NCBI RefSeq assembly: GCF_014396975.1
Contig: NZ_CP060719.1
Location: forward strand, 2,328,001 to 2,392,000
Length of the DNA: 64,000 nucleotides
Direction of reading: 5' to 3'
Source: Thermomonas carbonis
Lineage (GTDB): Bacteria; Pseudomonadota; Gammaproteobacteria; Xanthomonadales; Xanthomonadaceae
A program made the translations under genes and the position numbers. Below the pieces are notes generated by a model, which saw only the letters and a list, made by a program, of their open reading frames with translations, was not told the DNA's origin and made no database searches. Position 1 is the stretch's first letter, and each line of letters starts with the position of its first letter. Shown here piece after piece: positions 8,573-17,609 of the stretch.

Positions 8573-9916
8573 GTGGCCCGACTCGATCACTCCCCGAAGT
8601 CCCTCGACATCGTCAACCTGACCCATGACGGTCGTGGCGTGGCCCGCTGGCCGGACGGCCAGCACGCCGGCAAGACCGTATTCGTGAGCGGCGCATTGCC
8701 GGGCGAAACCGTGCTGGTCCAGCAGACCACCCGCTCGCGCAATTTCGACGAAGCGAAGACGCTGGAGGTCGTGCAGGCATCGCCGGATCGTGTCGAGCCG
8801 CGTTGCCCGCATTTCGGTACCTGTGGCGGCTGCGTGCTGCAGCACCTCGCGGAAGAGAAGCAGATCGAGGCCAAGCAGGGCGTGCTGCTGGACAACCTGC
8901 AGCGCATCGGCCATGTGACGCCGCAGTCGCTGCTGCCGCCGTTGCGTGGCGACAGCTGGGGCTATCGCCGCAAGGGCCGGTTTTCGGTGCGCCGGGTCGA
9001 GAAGAAGGACAAGACCCTGGTCGGTTTCCGCGAGCAGGATCCGCGCTTCGTCGCCGACATCGGCGAGTGCCACGTGGTCGTGCCCCAGCTCGGCTTCAAG
9101 GTCGCCGCGCTCGGCGCGCTGGTCGATGGCCTGGATGCGCGGCGCGACATCCCGCAGATCGAATTCATCACCGGCGATGCGCATGTGGCGCTGGTGTTCC
9201 GCCACCTGCAGCCCTTGTCCGATGCCGACCAGGCCAGGCTTGCGGCGTTCGCTGCGGAGCACGGCTTCACGATCTTCCTGCAGCCCGGCGGCAACGACTC
9301 CGTGCATCCGCTGTCCGGCGATGCGCCGCAGCTGTCGTTCCGGTTGGCGCAATGGGATATCGAACTGCTGTTCCGCCCGCTGGACTTCATCCAGGTCAAC
9401 GCGAAACTCAACGAAGCGATGATCGCGCGTGCGCTGGAGTTGCTGGACGTGCAACCCGGCGAGCGGGTGCTTGATCTGTTCTGCGGCCTCGGCAACTTCA
9501 CCCTGCCGCTGGCACGTGCCTCGGGCGATGGCGATGTCGTCGGTGTGGAAGGCGAGGTCGGCCTGGTGCAGCGCGCCCGCGCGAATGCCGAGTACAACGG
9601 CCTCGCCAACGCGCAGTTCCATGCCGCCGATCTGGCGCAGGACTTGGCGGCGCAGCCGTGGCTCAAGGCCGGCTTCGACAAGCTGCTGCTGGATCCGGCG
9701 CGCTCCGGCGCGATCGAAGTGCTGAAGCAACTGCCGCTGAAAAGACTCAAGCGCATCGTCTACGTCAGTTGCCATCCGGGTTCGCTGGCCCGCGATGCCG
9801 CCTGGCTGGTCAACGAAGCCGGTTGGACCTTGCGCGAGGCCGGCGTGATGGACATGTTCCCGCATACCGCGCACGTCGAGTCGATCGCCGTGTTCGATCC
9901 GCCGAAGAAGGGCTGA
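8573..9916 (+). CDS. rlmD: 23S rRNA (uracil(1939)-C(5))-methyltransferase RlmD
   Basis: SAM-dependent methyltransferase that makes m5U1939 in 23S rRNA. An N-terminal TRAM RNA-binding domain (about 1-65) is followed by the iron-sulfur cluster cysteines Cys78, Cys84 and Cys87 (CPHFGTCGGC) and Cys166 (GECHVVV). The Rossmann SAM motif is VLDLFCGLGNFT (299-310), DPARSG (374-379) lies in the substrate loop, and the catalytic nucleophile is Cys400 in YVSCHPGSLARD. The 447-residue length fits the family. The start is GTG 8573; no ATG lies nearby before the TRAM domain. A CYTH gene follows after 13 bp. Confidence 0.95.
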   Translation: MARLDHSPKSLDIVNLTHDGRGVARWPDGQHAGKTVFVSGALPGETVLVQQTTRSRNFDEAKTLEVVQASPDRVEPRCPHFGTCGGCVLQHLAEEKQIEAKQGVLLDNLQRIGHVTPQSLLPPLRGDSWGYRRKGRFSVRRVEKKDKTLVGFREQDPRFVADIGECHVVVPQLGFKVAALGALVDGLDARRDIPQIEFITGDAHVALVFRHLQPLSDADQARLAAFAAEHGFTIFLQPGGNDSVHPLSGDAPQLSFRLAQWDIELLFRPLDFIQVNAKLNEAMIARALELLDVQPGERVLDLFCGLGNFTLPLARASGDGDVVGVEGEVGLVQRARANAEYNGLANAQFHAADLAQDLAAQPWLKAGFDKLLLDPARSGAIEVLKQLPLKRLKRIVYVSCHPGSLARDAAWLVNEAGWTLREAGVMDMFPHTAHVESIAVFDPPKKG

Positions 9917-9929
9917 GGAGGACAGCCCG

Positions 9930-10457
9930 ATGGGCATCGAGATCGAACGCAAGTTCCTGCCCGTCGATGACGCCTGGCGCGCCGCCGCGCACAAGGTCGT
10001 GCCGATGGCGCAGGGCTACCTCAACGATCTCGCGATCGTCGATTCCGGCGCGATGCAGGCCTCGGTGCGGGTGCGCATCGAGGGCGAGGCCGCGTTCCTC
10101 AACATCAAGTCGCGCGAAGCAGGGCCCAGTCGCCAGGAATTCGAGTACGAAATCCCGTTGGCCGATGCGCGCGCGCTGCTCGCGCTGTGCGTGGGCGGCA
10201 GGATCGACAAGCACCGCCATTACGTGCAGCACGCCGGGCATCTGTGGGAAATCGACGAATTCCATGGCGACAACGCCGGCCTGGTGGTCGCCGAGATCGA
10301 ACTGGGCCGCGTCGATGAAGCCTTCGCCAAGCCCGAGTGGCTCGGCGTGGAAGCCACTCACGCACAGCGCTACTACAATCTGGCATTGGCCTCGCGGCCG
10401 TACTCGCAGTGGCGCGAGGACGAGCGCCTGGCGCTTGATCTCACCGAAGGACACTAG
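9930..10457 (+). CDS. CYTH domain protein (probable inorganic triphosphatase)
   Basis: Single-domain CYTH protein of 175 residues. It begins with the hallmark ExExK motif (IEIERKF, Glu4, Glu6, Lys8), which binds metal and triphosphate in the tunnel fold. It continues with charged strands typical of the family (ASVRVRIEGEAAFLNIKSR, EFEYEIPLADA, WEIDEFHGDNAGLVVAEIEL). Bacterial CYTH proteins hydrolyse tripolyphosphate or other triphosphates; a few are class IV adenylate cyclases, so substrate cannot be fixed from sequence. ATG 9930 follows GGAGGA. The stop TAG abuts the nagZ start with no gap, suggesting coupled translation. Confidence 0.85.
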   Translation: MGIEIERKFLPVDDAWRAAAHKVVPMAQGYLNDLAIVDSGAMQASVRVRIEGEAAFLNIKSREAGPSRQEFEYEIPLADARALLALCVGGRIDKHRHYVQHAGHLWEIDEFHGDNAGLVVAEIELGRVDEAFAKPEWLGVEATHAQRYYNLALASRPYSQWREDERLALDLTEGH

Positions 10458-11510
10458 ATGCTGCAGATCGGCGTTTCCGGGCACGAACTCACCGCGCGGG
10501 AGCGCGACTGGCTGCAGCACGATGCCTGCGCCGGGGTGGTGCTGTTCGCGCGCAACTTCGCCAGCCGCGCGCAGGTGGCGGAGCTGACCCAGGCGATCCG
10601 CGAAGCAGCAAAGCGTCCGCAACTGGTGTGCGTGGACCAGGAAGGCGGTCGCGTCCAGCGGTTCCGCGAGGGGTACAGCAAACTGCCGCCGCTGTCCGGC
10701 TTCGACACGTTGTATCGCGCCGACGCCGCTGCGGCGCTTGCGCTGGCGCACGAGCATGCATGGCTGATGGCCAGCGAAATCCGCGCGACCGGCGTCGACA
10801 TGAGTTTCGCGCCGGTGATCGACCTCGACCGCGGCAACCTGGCGATCGGCAACCGCGCGTTCTCGCCGGATCCCGACATCGTCGCCGCCTTCACGCGCGC
10901 CTATGTCGCCGGCATGCATGAAGCCGGCATGCCCGCGACCATCAAGCACTTCCCGGGCCACGGTTCGATCCGCGAGGACACCCACTTCGATGCTGCGGTG
11001 GACGACCGTTCGCTGGAAGCGATGCAGGCCACCGACCTGATCCCGTTCGTGGCCGGCATCGACGCCGGCGCGGACGCAGTGATGATGGCGCACGTGACCT
11101 ATCCGCGAATCGCGCCGGAACCTGCCGGCTACGCGCCCCGCTGGATCGGCGGGATCCTGCGCGGGCAGATGGGCTTCCGCGGCGCGGTGTTCTCCGATGA
11201 CATCGGCATGGCCGCGGCGCATTCCGCCGGTGGGGTGAAGGCGCGCATCGACGCGCACCTCGACGCCGGTTGCGATGTGGTGCTGGCCTGCAACATGAAG
11301 ATGGTCGAGGAATCGCTGCGCGCGATCGAAGGGCGCACACTGAACACGATGGCCGTGGTTGGCCTGGTGGGTCGCGGTGCACGCGGATGGGACGGCCTGA
11401 TGGCCGACCATCGCTACGAGGAGGCGAGGGCGAAGCTGGCCACGGTTCCGGTTGCGACGCAGGACGCCGGTGCGACCTCCGGCGCGATCAACGTGGGAGA
11501 CGTGGCATGA
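10458..11510 (+). CDS. nagZ: Beta-N-acetylhexosaminidase NagZ
   Basis: Cytoplasmic glycoside hydrolase family 3 enzyme that removes GlcNAc from GlcNAc-anhydroMurNAc peptides during peptidoglycan recycling. The 350-residue single (beta/alpha)8 domain matches gammaproteobacterial NagZ. Key motifs are VDQEGGRVQR (59-68), KHFPGHG (163-169), the Asp/His pair in REDTH (Asp174, His176) and the nucleophile Asp247 in FSDDIGM. There is no signal peptide, as expected for cytoplasmic recycling. Its stop overlaps the next gene by ATGA. NagZ products influence AmpC induction in organisms with AmpR; neither gene is in the window. Confidence 0.95.
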   Translation: MLQIGVSGHELTARERDWLQHDACAGVVLFARNFASRAQVAELTQAIREAAKRPQLVCVDQEGGRVQRFREGYSKLPPLSGFDTLYRADAAAALALAHEHAWLMASEIRATGVDMSFAPVIDLDRGNLAIGNRAFSPDPDIVAAFTRAYVAGMHEAGMPATIKHFPGHGSIREDTHFDAAVDDRSLEAMQATDLIPFVAGIDAGADAVMMAHVTYPRIAPEPAGYAPRWIGGILRGQMGFRGAVFSDDIGMAAAHSAGGVKARIDAHLDAGCDVVLACNMKMVEESLRAIEGRTLNTMAVVGLVGRGARGWDGLMADHRYEEARAKLATVPVATQDAGATSGAINVGDVA

Positions 11511-12064
11511 GCGGACCGAAACTGGCGGATGCACTGGCGACGGCGCATGTCGTCTTCGACAAGGCCACCCTGGAAGCGGCGATCGCACGCATGGCCGACG
11601 AGATCCGCCCGGCGTACGCCGACGGCGACGTGCCGCTGTACATCACCGTGATGAATGGCGGGCTGCCGTTCGCCGCGCAGCTGGCGTTCGCGCTGGGCGA
11701 ACTCGGGCTGGACCTGCAGTTCGATTACCTGCACGCCACCCGTTATCGTGGCCAGACCACGGGTTCCGGCCTGGCCTGGCTGCACCGGCCGGCCACGCCG
11801 ATGCGCGGACGCAAGGTCCTGCTGGCCGACGACATCCTCGACGAGGGCCACACCCTGCTGGCGATCAAGCAGTGGTGCGAAGACCAGGGCGCGGCCGAAG
11901 TGCGCATCGCGGTGCTTGCCGAGAAAGTCCACGACCGTTGCGTGGACGGCATCTGCGCCGATCACGTGGGCGTGCAGGTGCCGGACGCGTACGTGTTCGG
12001 CTACGGGATGGATTTCCATGAGCAGGGGCGCAACCTGCCGGCGATTTATGCGCTTGGTGAATGA
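11507..12064 (+). CDS. Hypoxanthine-guanine phosphoribosyltransferase
   Basis: Purine salvage enzyme that joins hypoxanthine or guanine with PRPP to give IMP or GMP. The 185-residue protein has a type I phosphoribosyltransferase fold: the PPi loop region VMNGGLPFAAQL, the conserved DYLHATRYRGQTTGSG flexible loop, and the PRPP-binding signature VLLADDILDEGHT. ATG 11507 overlaps the nagZ stop by ATGA and has GGGAGA at 11495-11500. The neighbouring methylthioinosine phosphorylase releases hypoxanthine, exactly the substrate this enzyme would capture, so the two form a plausible salvage unit. It resembles the xanthomonad hpt product more than E. coli Gpt. Confidence 0.9.
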   Translation: MSGPKLADALATAHVVFDKATLEAAIARMADEIRPAYADGDVPLYITVMNGGLPFAAQLAFALGELGLDLQFDYLHATRYRGQTTGSGLAWLHRPATPMRGRKVLLADDILDEGHTLLAIKQWCEDQGAAEVRIAVLAEKVHDRCVDGICADHVGVQVPDAYVFGYGMDFHEQGRNLPAIYALGE

Positions 12065-12078
12065 GCCGGCAACTGTGC

Positions 12079-12115
12079 GGGCACGCGGGCGCGCCGTCGG
12101 CGCGATCGTGTGCCC
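12079..12115. other. Stem-loop in the gap before the phosphorylase gene
   Basis: The 81-bp gap between the phosphoribosyltransferase and phosphorylase genes contains a nested inverted repeat. GGGCAC (12079-12084) pairs with GTGCCC (12110-12115), and inside it CGCGCC (12090-12095) pairs with GGCGCG (12099-12104) around a GTC loop. No T-run follows, so it is not a canonical terminator; it could be an mRNA processing or stabilising hairpin. Confidence 0.4.
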
Positions 12116-12145
12116 TCGACGGATCAAGGTGAGTCGGAACAGCCA

Positions 12146-12895
12146 ATGACGATTGAACTCGCAGTGATCGGCGGCACCGGCGTCTACGCGCTGGGCGAAC
12201 TGGCCGATATCGAAACCCACCAGCCGGTCACGCCGTACGGCGCGCCGTCGGGGCCGATCCGCGTGGGCATGTTCGCCGGCAAGCGCGTGGCGTTCCTGGC
12301 GCGTCATGGCGAGGGTCATTCGCTGCCGCCGCACAAGATCAACTACCGCGCCAACCTCGCGGCGCTGAAGGCGATCGGCGCGGCCCGCGTGCTGGCGATG
12401 AATACCGTCGGCGGCATCACCGCGCAGTGCGGGCCGCGCGTGCTGGCCTGTCCGGACCAGCTGATCGACTACACCTGGGGCCGCATCTCGACCTTGTGCG
12501 AAGAGCCCGGCACCGAGGTGCTGCACGTCGATTTCGGTGACCCGTACACCCCGTCGCTGCGCGCACAGATCATTGCCGCGGCGAAGCAGGCCGGCATAGC
12601 CCTGGTCGATGCCGGCTGCTACGGCGCGACCCAGGGCCCACGCCTGGAAACAAGGGCCGAGATCGCGCGCATGCGCCGCGATGGCTGCGATCTGGTCGGA
12701 ATGACCGGCATGCCCGAGGCCGGCATCGCCCGCGAGCTTGGCCTGGACTATGCGTGCCTGGCGATCGTCGCCAACTGGGCGGCGGGCGCCGGCCCCGATG
12801 TCGACGAAGCGATCACCCTGCAGGACGTGCTGGACAACGTGGCCGCGGCGATGGACGACGCGGCCCGGCTGTTGCGGGCGATGTTGGCCGGCTGA
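12146..12895 (+). CDS. S-methyl-5'-thioinosine phosphorylase (MtnP/MTAP family)
   Basis: Purine nucleoside phosphorylase family member (249 residues) of the MTAP branch, acting in methionine salvage from polyamine synthesis. Motifs are the phosphate-binding GGTG (9-12), RHGEGH (53-58), HKINYRAN (63-70), ATQGPRLETRAEI (161-173) and GMTGMPEA (185-192). At the purine-contact position there is Asn210 (IVANWAAG) rather than the Asp of adenosine-type MTAP, which favours a 6-oxopurine such as methylthioinosine. In Pseudomonas aeruginosa a methylthioinosine phosphorylase is encoded next to nagZ, the same neighbourhood as here. Products would be hypoxanthine and methylthioribose-1-phosphate. Substrate preference is inferred. 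Confidence 0.85.
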   Translation: MTIELAVIGGTGVYALGELADIETHQPVTPYGAPSGPIRVGMFAGKRVAFLARHGEGHSLPPHKINYRANLAALKAIGAARVLAMNTVGGITAQCGPRVLACPDQLIDYTWGRISTLCEEPGTEVLHVDFGDPYTPSLRAQIIAAAKQAGIALVDAGCYGATQGPRLETRAEIARMRRDGCDLVGMTGMPEAGIARELGLDYACLAIVANWAAGAGPDVDEAITLQDVLDNVAAAMDDAARLLRAMLAG

Positions 12896-12903
12896 GCCGC
12901 GCG

Positions 12904-14160
12904 ATGACGCGTCGGCATGTCGCCATCGTCGGTTGCGGCACCGGCGGGCAGGCCGCGGCGCTGGCCTTGGCGCGCCAGGGGCATTCGATCGAAGTCTTCG
13001 AGCGGGTGCCGAATCCCGGACCGGTCGGCGCCGGCTTCCTGCTGCAACCCACCGGCTTGCAGGCGCTTTGGCAGTTAGGCCTGCTCGACCAAGCTTGCGC
13101 GTTGGGGGCACCGGTCGCGCGTCTCTACGGCGAGACGCCTGAAGGGCGCGCGGTGATGGACATGCGCTACGTCGGCCTCGACCCGCGCCTGTGTGGCCTC
13201 GGCATGCAGCGCGGCGCGTTGTTCGCCTTGCTGCACCAGGCGATCGGCCTTGAAGCCGACATCCAGTTGCATGCCGGTCACGCCATCGCCGAACTGGATT
13301 GCGAAGGCGGTCGCCTGCGCGATGCGAATGGACGATGGCATGGCCCGTTCGATGCGGTGGTGGTCGCCGATGGGTCGGCGTCGACGCTGCGCGCGGCGGT
13401 CACCGGCATGCGCATCGATGCACCGTATCCGTGGGGTGCGCTCTGGTGCCTGTTGCCGGAAGGCGACTGGCCGTGGCCGACGGAATTGCGCCAGCGCTAT
13501 CACCGCGCACGACGGATGGCGGGCATGCTGCCGGTCGGGACGATGCCCGGCGATCCAGTGCGGCGATTGAGTTTCTTCTGGAGCCTGCCGGTCGCGCAGT
13601 TCGATGCCTGGCGCGAGGGTGGGCGCGATGCGTGGTTTGGCGAACTCCATGCGTTGTGGCCGCATGCACGCGAGCGGCTAGGCGATGATTTCCCGGTCGA
13701 ATGCCTGGCACGTGCGGCGTATCGTGATGCCATTCCGAAACGCTGGTCGCGCGGTCGTGCCGTGCTGCTGGGCGATGCTGCGCATGCGATGAGTCCGCAA
13801 CTCGGGCAGGGCGTGAACATGGCGCTGGTGGATGCGTTGGCGCTGACGCGTGCGCTGGATGCGCATGCCGATGTGCGCGCGGCATTCGACGGCTACGAAC
13901 GCGAGCGGCGTGCGCATCTGGCGGCCTACCACCGTTTCAGCCGCTGGCTGACGCCGCTGTTCCAGTCGGATCGCGATGCGCTGGCCCGCGTGCGTGATCT
14001 TGCGTTCCTGCCGATGGGTCGACTGCCGGTTGCACGCGGGCAGATGTTGCGGGTCTTGGCCGGCACCCAGCGGGGCTGGTGGGGACGCCATCGGCTGGAA
14101 GATCCATTCGTCGACGGGTTGCAGCGTGCGCTCGCTCGCGCGAGTGCGACTCAGGCGTAG
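12904..14160 (+). CDS. FAD-dependent aromatic-type monooxygenase
   Basis: A 418-residue group A flavoprotein monooxygenase (PHBH/UbiH fold). It shows the N-terminal FAD-binding GxGxxG motif (GCGTGG, from residue 10), the central DG motif (VVVADGSASTLR) and the C-terminal GD motif GDAAHAMSPQLGQGVNMAL starting at residue 290. Such enzymes hydroxylate aromatic or quinone-like substrates using NAD(P)H; the substrate here is unknown. It lacks the full ubiquinone hydroxylase context. ATG 12904 lies 8 bp after the phosphorylase stop, so it is probably in the same transcript. The next gene is convergent. Confidence 0.8.
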   Translation: MTRRHVAIVGCGTGGQAAALALARQGHSIEVFERVPNPGPVGAGFLLQPTGLQALWQLGLLDQACALGAPVARLYGETPEGRAVMDMRYVGLDPRLCGLGMQRGALFALLHQAIGLEADIQLHAGHAIAELDCEGGRLRDANGRWHGPFDAVVVADGSASTLRAAVTGMRIDAPYPWGALWCLLPEGDWPWPTELRQRYHRARRMAGMLPVGTMPGDPVRRLSFFWSLPVAQFDAWREGGRDAWFGELHALWPHARERLGDDFPVECLARAAYRDAIPKRWSRGRAVLLGDAAHAMSPQLGQGVNMALVDALALTRALDAHADVRAAFDGYERERRAHLAAYHRFSRWLTPLFQSDRDALARVRDLAFLPMGRLPVARGQMLRVLAGTQRGWWGRHRLEDPFVDGLQRALARASATQA

Positions 14161-14170
14161 CGCGGCACAC

Positions 14171-15928
14171 TCAGTCGAGGAATTGCAGCTTCGCCAGATC
14201 GGCGTAGAGGCCGCCCTGCGCGATCAATTCGGCATGGGTGCCTTCGGCGACGATACGGCCGGCATCGATCACCACGATTCGGTCGGCGCGCAGCACGGTG
14301 GCCAGGCGGTGCGCGACGACCAGCGTGGTTCGGCCTTCCATCAAATGTTCCAGTGCGGTCTGCACGGCGCGTTCGCTCTGCGCGTCGAGCGCCGAAGTCG
14401 CTTCGTCGAGCAGCAGCACCGGCGCGTCCTTGAGCAGCGCACGGGCGATGGCGACGCGCTGCTGCTGGCCGCCGGACAGCCGCGCGCCGCGTTCGCCGAG
14501 TTCGCTGGCGAAGCCGTCGGGCAATGCATCGAGGAACGTGTCGGCTTCGGCCGCTTCTGCAGCCTGGCGAACATCTTCGTCGCTGGCGTCGAGGCGTCCG
14601 TAGCGGATGTTGTCGGCGGCGCTGGCGGCGAACAGCGTGGGCGATTGCGGCACCAGGGCGATGGCTTCGCGCAGCGCGTCGAGATCGAGTTCGCGCAGGT
14701 CGATGCCATCCAGCCGGATGGTGCCGGCCTGCGGATCGTGGAAGCGCAGCAGCAGCGACAGCAAGGTGCTCTTGCCCGCTCCGGACGGGCCGACCAGCGC
14801 CACGGTTTCGCCGGGCTGCACGCGCAGGCTGAAATCGAGCAGCGCGGCGGTGTCCGGGCGTTGCGGATAATGGAAGGTCACCGCATCGAACACGATCTCG
14901 CCGCGCACACGCTCGGCGAACTTCGTTGGCGACGCCGGTGCGTTGACCTGCGGGGTTTCCTGCAGCAGTTCGTTGATCCGGCCCATGCCGCCGGCGGCGC
15001 GTTGCAGTTCGTTCCAGACCTCGGCCAGCGCGCCGACCGAGCCACCGCCGATCAGCGCGTACAGCACGAACTGGCCCAGGCTGCCGGCGCTCATGCGCCC
15101 GGCGATCACGTCGTGCGCGCCCGACCACAGCACCAGGATGATCGCGCCGAAGATCAGGCTCATCGCCACCGCGGTGACGATCGACTGCGCGGCGATGCGC
15201 TTGCGCGCGGTCGCCACCGCCGTTGCGATCGCCGTTGCGTAGCGCTGGCGCTCGTACGGTTCGCGCGCATGCGCCTGCACCGTACGCACGGCGCCGAGCG
15301 CTTCGGAGGCCAGCGCATTGGCGTCGGCCACCCGGTCCTGGCTGGCCCGCGAGACTTTCTGGATGCGCCGGCTACCGATCACGATCGGCAGCACCGCCAG
15401 CGGGATGCCCAGCACCGCCCATGCGGCAAGCTTCGGGCTGGTGACGAACAACATCGCCAGTGCGCCGATCACGGTCACGACGCTGCGCAAGGCGACCGAC
15501 ATGCTCGAACCGACCACGCTGCGCAGCAGTTCCGCGTCTGCAGTGAGCCGCGAAATCAGTTCGCCGCTGCGGCTGCGATCGAAGAAGCCCGCGTCGAGCC
15601 CGAGCAGGTGCGCATACAGCCGGCTGCGCAGGTCGGCGACCACGCGTTCGCCGAGCAGGGTCACGAAGAAATACCGGGCGGCGGTCGCCAGCGCCAGTGC
15701 CAGGATCACCAGCAGCACCAACCCGAAGGTGCGGTCGGTATTGGCCTCGCTGCTGAAACCGTGGTCGATCATCGAGCGGAACGCGACCGGCAAGCTGAGG
15801 GTCGCCGCGGAGGAACAGGCCAGCGCCAGCAGCCAGGCCATGAACAGGCCGGAGTGCCGACGAACGAATGGCCACAGCGCGCGGAGCGAGCCGATGGGCG
15901 CCTTGGGCACCGGAGTGGGGGAGGTCAT
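14171..15928 (-). CDS. ABC exporter, fused permease and ATPase (MsbA/ABCB type)
   Basis: Half-transporter of 585 residues. An N-terminal domain with about six membrane helices (about 25-300) carries the intracellular-loop sequence GFFDRSRSGELISRLTAD. The ATPase domain has Walker A GPSGAGKST (380-388), Q-loop VPQSPTLF, signature LSGGQQQR (484-491), Walker B VLLLDE (504-509) and switch His540. A homodimer exporting lipid or a hydrophobic compound is likely; substrate unknown. ATG 15928 is preferred, with an in-frame GTG two codons upstream at 15934. It is not clearly MsbA itself because no lpxK neighbour is present. Confidence 0.88.
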   Translation of the reverse strand: MTSPTPVPKAPIGSLRALWPFVRRHSGLFMAWLLALACSSAATLSLPVAFRSMIDHGFSSEANTDRTFGLVLLVILALALATAARYFFVTLLGERVVADLRSRLYAHLLGLDAGFFDRSRSGELISRLTADAELLRSVVGSSMSVALRSVVTVIGALAMLFVTSPKLAAWAVLGIPLAVLPIVIGSRRIQKVSRASQDRVADANALASEALGAVRTVQAHAREPYERQRYATAIATAVATARKRIAAQSIVTAVAMSLIFGAIILVLWSGAHDVIAGRMSAGSLGQFVLYALIGGGSVGALAEVWNELQRAAGGMGRINELLQETPQVNAPASPTKFAERVRGEIVFDAVTFHYPQRPDTAALLDFSLRVQPGETVALVGPSGAGKSTLLSLLLRFHDPQAGTIRLDGIDLRELDLDALREAIALVPQSPTLFAASAADNIRYGRLDASDEDVRQAAEAAEADTFLDALPDGFASELGERGARLSGGQQQRVAIARALLKDAPVLLLDEATSALDAQSERAVQTALEHLMEGRTTLVVAHRLATVLRADRIVVIDAGRIVAEGTHAELIAQGGLYADLAKLQFLD

Positions 15929-15964
15929 GCGCACATGGTAGCGGCGTGCTGCCGCGGCCGGGCA

Positions 15965-16903
15965 TCAGGGTTCGAGCTTGCGCAGCTCCGGCGGCAGCAC
16001 CGCATCGGGATAGCGGCGGCGGAACTCGGCCAGGCTGGCCTTGGCCTCGTCGACCTTGCCCTGCTGCTGCAGCTCGCCGATCCGGCGCAGCCAGGCATCG
16101 CGCGCGGCCGGCGCATCCATCGTGGCCGGCGGCACGTCTTCCTCGTCGATGGCATTGGCGAACGTATCGAGGGTTGCTGCGTCGGCGGCAGCTTCCGCTT
16201 CATTCCCTTGATGAATGCGCTTCGCCTGCGGCTTGACCCTGGTACCGGAGACACTGATCGCCTCTTCGGTTGCCGCAACACGTCCCATCGCCGCTTGCGG
16301 AAGTGCAGGCGCGGGTGCGGCAGGTGCCGGCGGTGCGGGCGGTGCAGGGGGCGGTGCCATGACCTCGACCGACATCGCATCGGCCATCGCCGCTTCGGAT
16401 GGCGGCGACGGGACGAAGACCGGCGCGTCGGCGCGGACTTCGGCCACGGATGTCGCCGGTGCGCTTTCGCGGGCGATTCGCGCGTTGTCTTCGACAGGGG
16501 CGGCTTGCGGGGGCGGCGAAACCCTCGGCATCGGTCGCGATTGCATGGCATCTGCGGTGCGGGCGGGTGCGGCTTCGATCGAACGCATGACCGCTTGTTC
16601 GCCATTGCCGGCCTGGTCGGCACTGGCGATCAGAGGGGGGGCTGCCGACACCGAAGGCGCGGTCGGTGGCTGCAATTGCCAGGCCAGGCCGACCGCCAGG
16701 CTGACCGACGCCGCCGCGGTCAGCGGGACGATCCAGCCGCGTCGACGCTTCGCAATCGGTCCCGGTCCCAGCGCGGCATGCGCGGCCGCCAGGATCCGTG
16801 CGTCCAGGCCTGCGTCGGGTTCATCACGGCCGTGCAGGCGCGGCAGGCGTGCGGCCAGCGCGCGCTCGTCGGCGTCCAGCGGTTCGCGTGGCAGGCGGGT
16901 CAT
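15965..16903 (-). CDS. Probable anti-sigma factor, membrane-anchored
   Basis: A 312-residue protein, not confidently assignable by motif. It has a short cytoplasmic N-terminus (about 1-56) with the helical LDARILAAAHAALG, one transmembrane helix (about 58-76, WIVPLTAAASVSLAVGLAW) and a long low-complexity Pro/Ala region (about 80-210). A small C-terminal helical domain follows (AARDAWLRRIGELQQQGK, with AEFRRRYPDAVLPPELRKL). Its start overlaps the stop of an upstream ECF sigma gene by ATGA, the standard arrangement for an anti-sigma partner. No zinc-binding HxxxCxxC motif is visible, so it would be a non-ZAS type. The role is inferred from topology and position. Confidence 0.6.
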   Translation of the reverse strand: MTRLPREPLDADERALAARLPRLHGRDEPDAGLDARILAAAHAALGPGPIAKRRRGWIVPLTAAASVSLAVGLAWQLQPPTAPSVSAAPPLIASADQAGNGEQAVMRSIEAAPARTADAMQSRPMPRVSPPPQAAPVEDNARIARESAPATSVAEVRADAPVFVPSPPSEAAMADAMSVEVMAPPPAPPAPPAPAAPAPALPQAAMGRVAATEEAISVSGTRVKPQAKRIHQGNEAEAAADAATLDTFANAIDEEDVPPATMDAPAARDAWLRRIGELQQQGKVDEAKASLAEFRRRYPDAVLPPELRKLEP

Positions 16904-17451
16904 GCCGGCAGCCCCGCGCGCAGCTTGTCCATGGCGTAGCGCAGGCGCGACTTCACCGTCTCCCGACCCACGCCGGTGATGGTGCCGATCTCTTCCAGCG
17001 TCAGTTCCTGTTCCAGCCGCAACAGCAGGACCTCGCGTTGTTCTTCGGGCAAGTCATCGAGCGCCAGCTGCAACTGGCGGCGACGCTCGAACTCCGACAA
17101 TACCCGCTCGGGCGTGTCGGGATCGGCAACGCGGGCCAGCCGCTCGTCGGCATCGGACGGGGCGGCGGGGCGATGCTTGAGGCTGCGCCAGTGATCGCCG
17201 AGGCGGTGGTGGGCGATGGTGTACAGCCAGGTCGCGAAGCCGGCATCCGGCGTCCAGCCCGCACGGGCGGACACGACCCGCTGCCAGACATCCTGGAAGA
17301 ATTCGTCGGCCAGGGCGTTGTCGCGCAGCTGTCGCAACAGATAGCGATACAGTTTGCCGCGATGGCGCGCATAGAGTTGCCCGAACGCCGCGGCATCGCC
17401 CGCCGCATAGGCAAGCATCAGTACTTCGTCGCTGGGTTCCGGGGCATCCAC
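16900..17451 (-). CDS. ECF-family RNA polymerase sigma factor
   Basis: Extracytoplasmic-function sigma factor with region 2 (LMLAYAAGDAAAFGQLYAR, then FQDVWQRVVSAR and ATWLYTIAHHRLGDHWR) and region 4 (LDDLPEEQREVLLLRLEQ, LTLEEIGTITGVGRETVKSR). GTG 17451 gives 183 residues, the normal size. The frame continues upstream to another GTG at 17529, adding 26 proline-rich residues unlike sigma factors, so that start is less likely. It is followed with ATGA overlap by a membrane protein that is probably its anti-sigma factor. The target promoters are not identifiable. Confidence 0.88.
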   Translation of the reverse strand: MDAPEPSDEVLMLAYAAGDAAAFGQLYARHRGKLYRYLLRQLRDNALADEFFQDVWQRVVSARAGWTPDAGFATWLYTIAHHRLGDHWRSLKHRPAAPSDADERLARVADPDTPERVLSEFERRRQLQLALDDLPEEQREVLLLRLEQELTLEEIGTITGVGRETVKSRLRYAMDKLRAGLPA

Positions 17452-17609
17452 GGCCGCCAGCGTACGGACTGGCGTGGCTGGCGGGAAGGGCGGCCGGCAG
17501 GCAGCGGGGGCGGGCAGGGCATGGGGCACGCAAACGGGAACGGGCGAGGGCGTGCAACGGGGTTGCCCGGGTGCGGCGCCCGATCGCGTAGTTCAAGTAT
17601 GCTCGCCGA

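Noticed and set aside
13976..16939. Plus-strand open frame of nearly 3 kb across the ABC exporter and anti-sigma genes
   Set aside because: It is antisense to an ABC transporter with all ATPase motifs; its composition is low-complexity and no start signal is seen.
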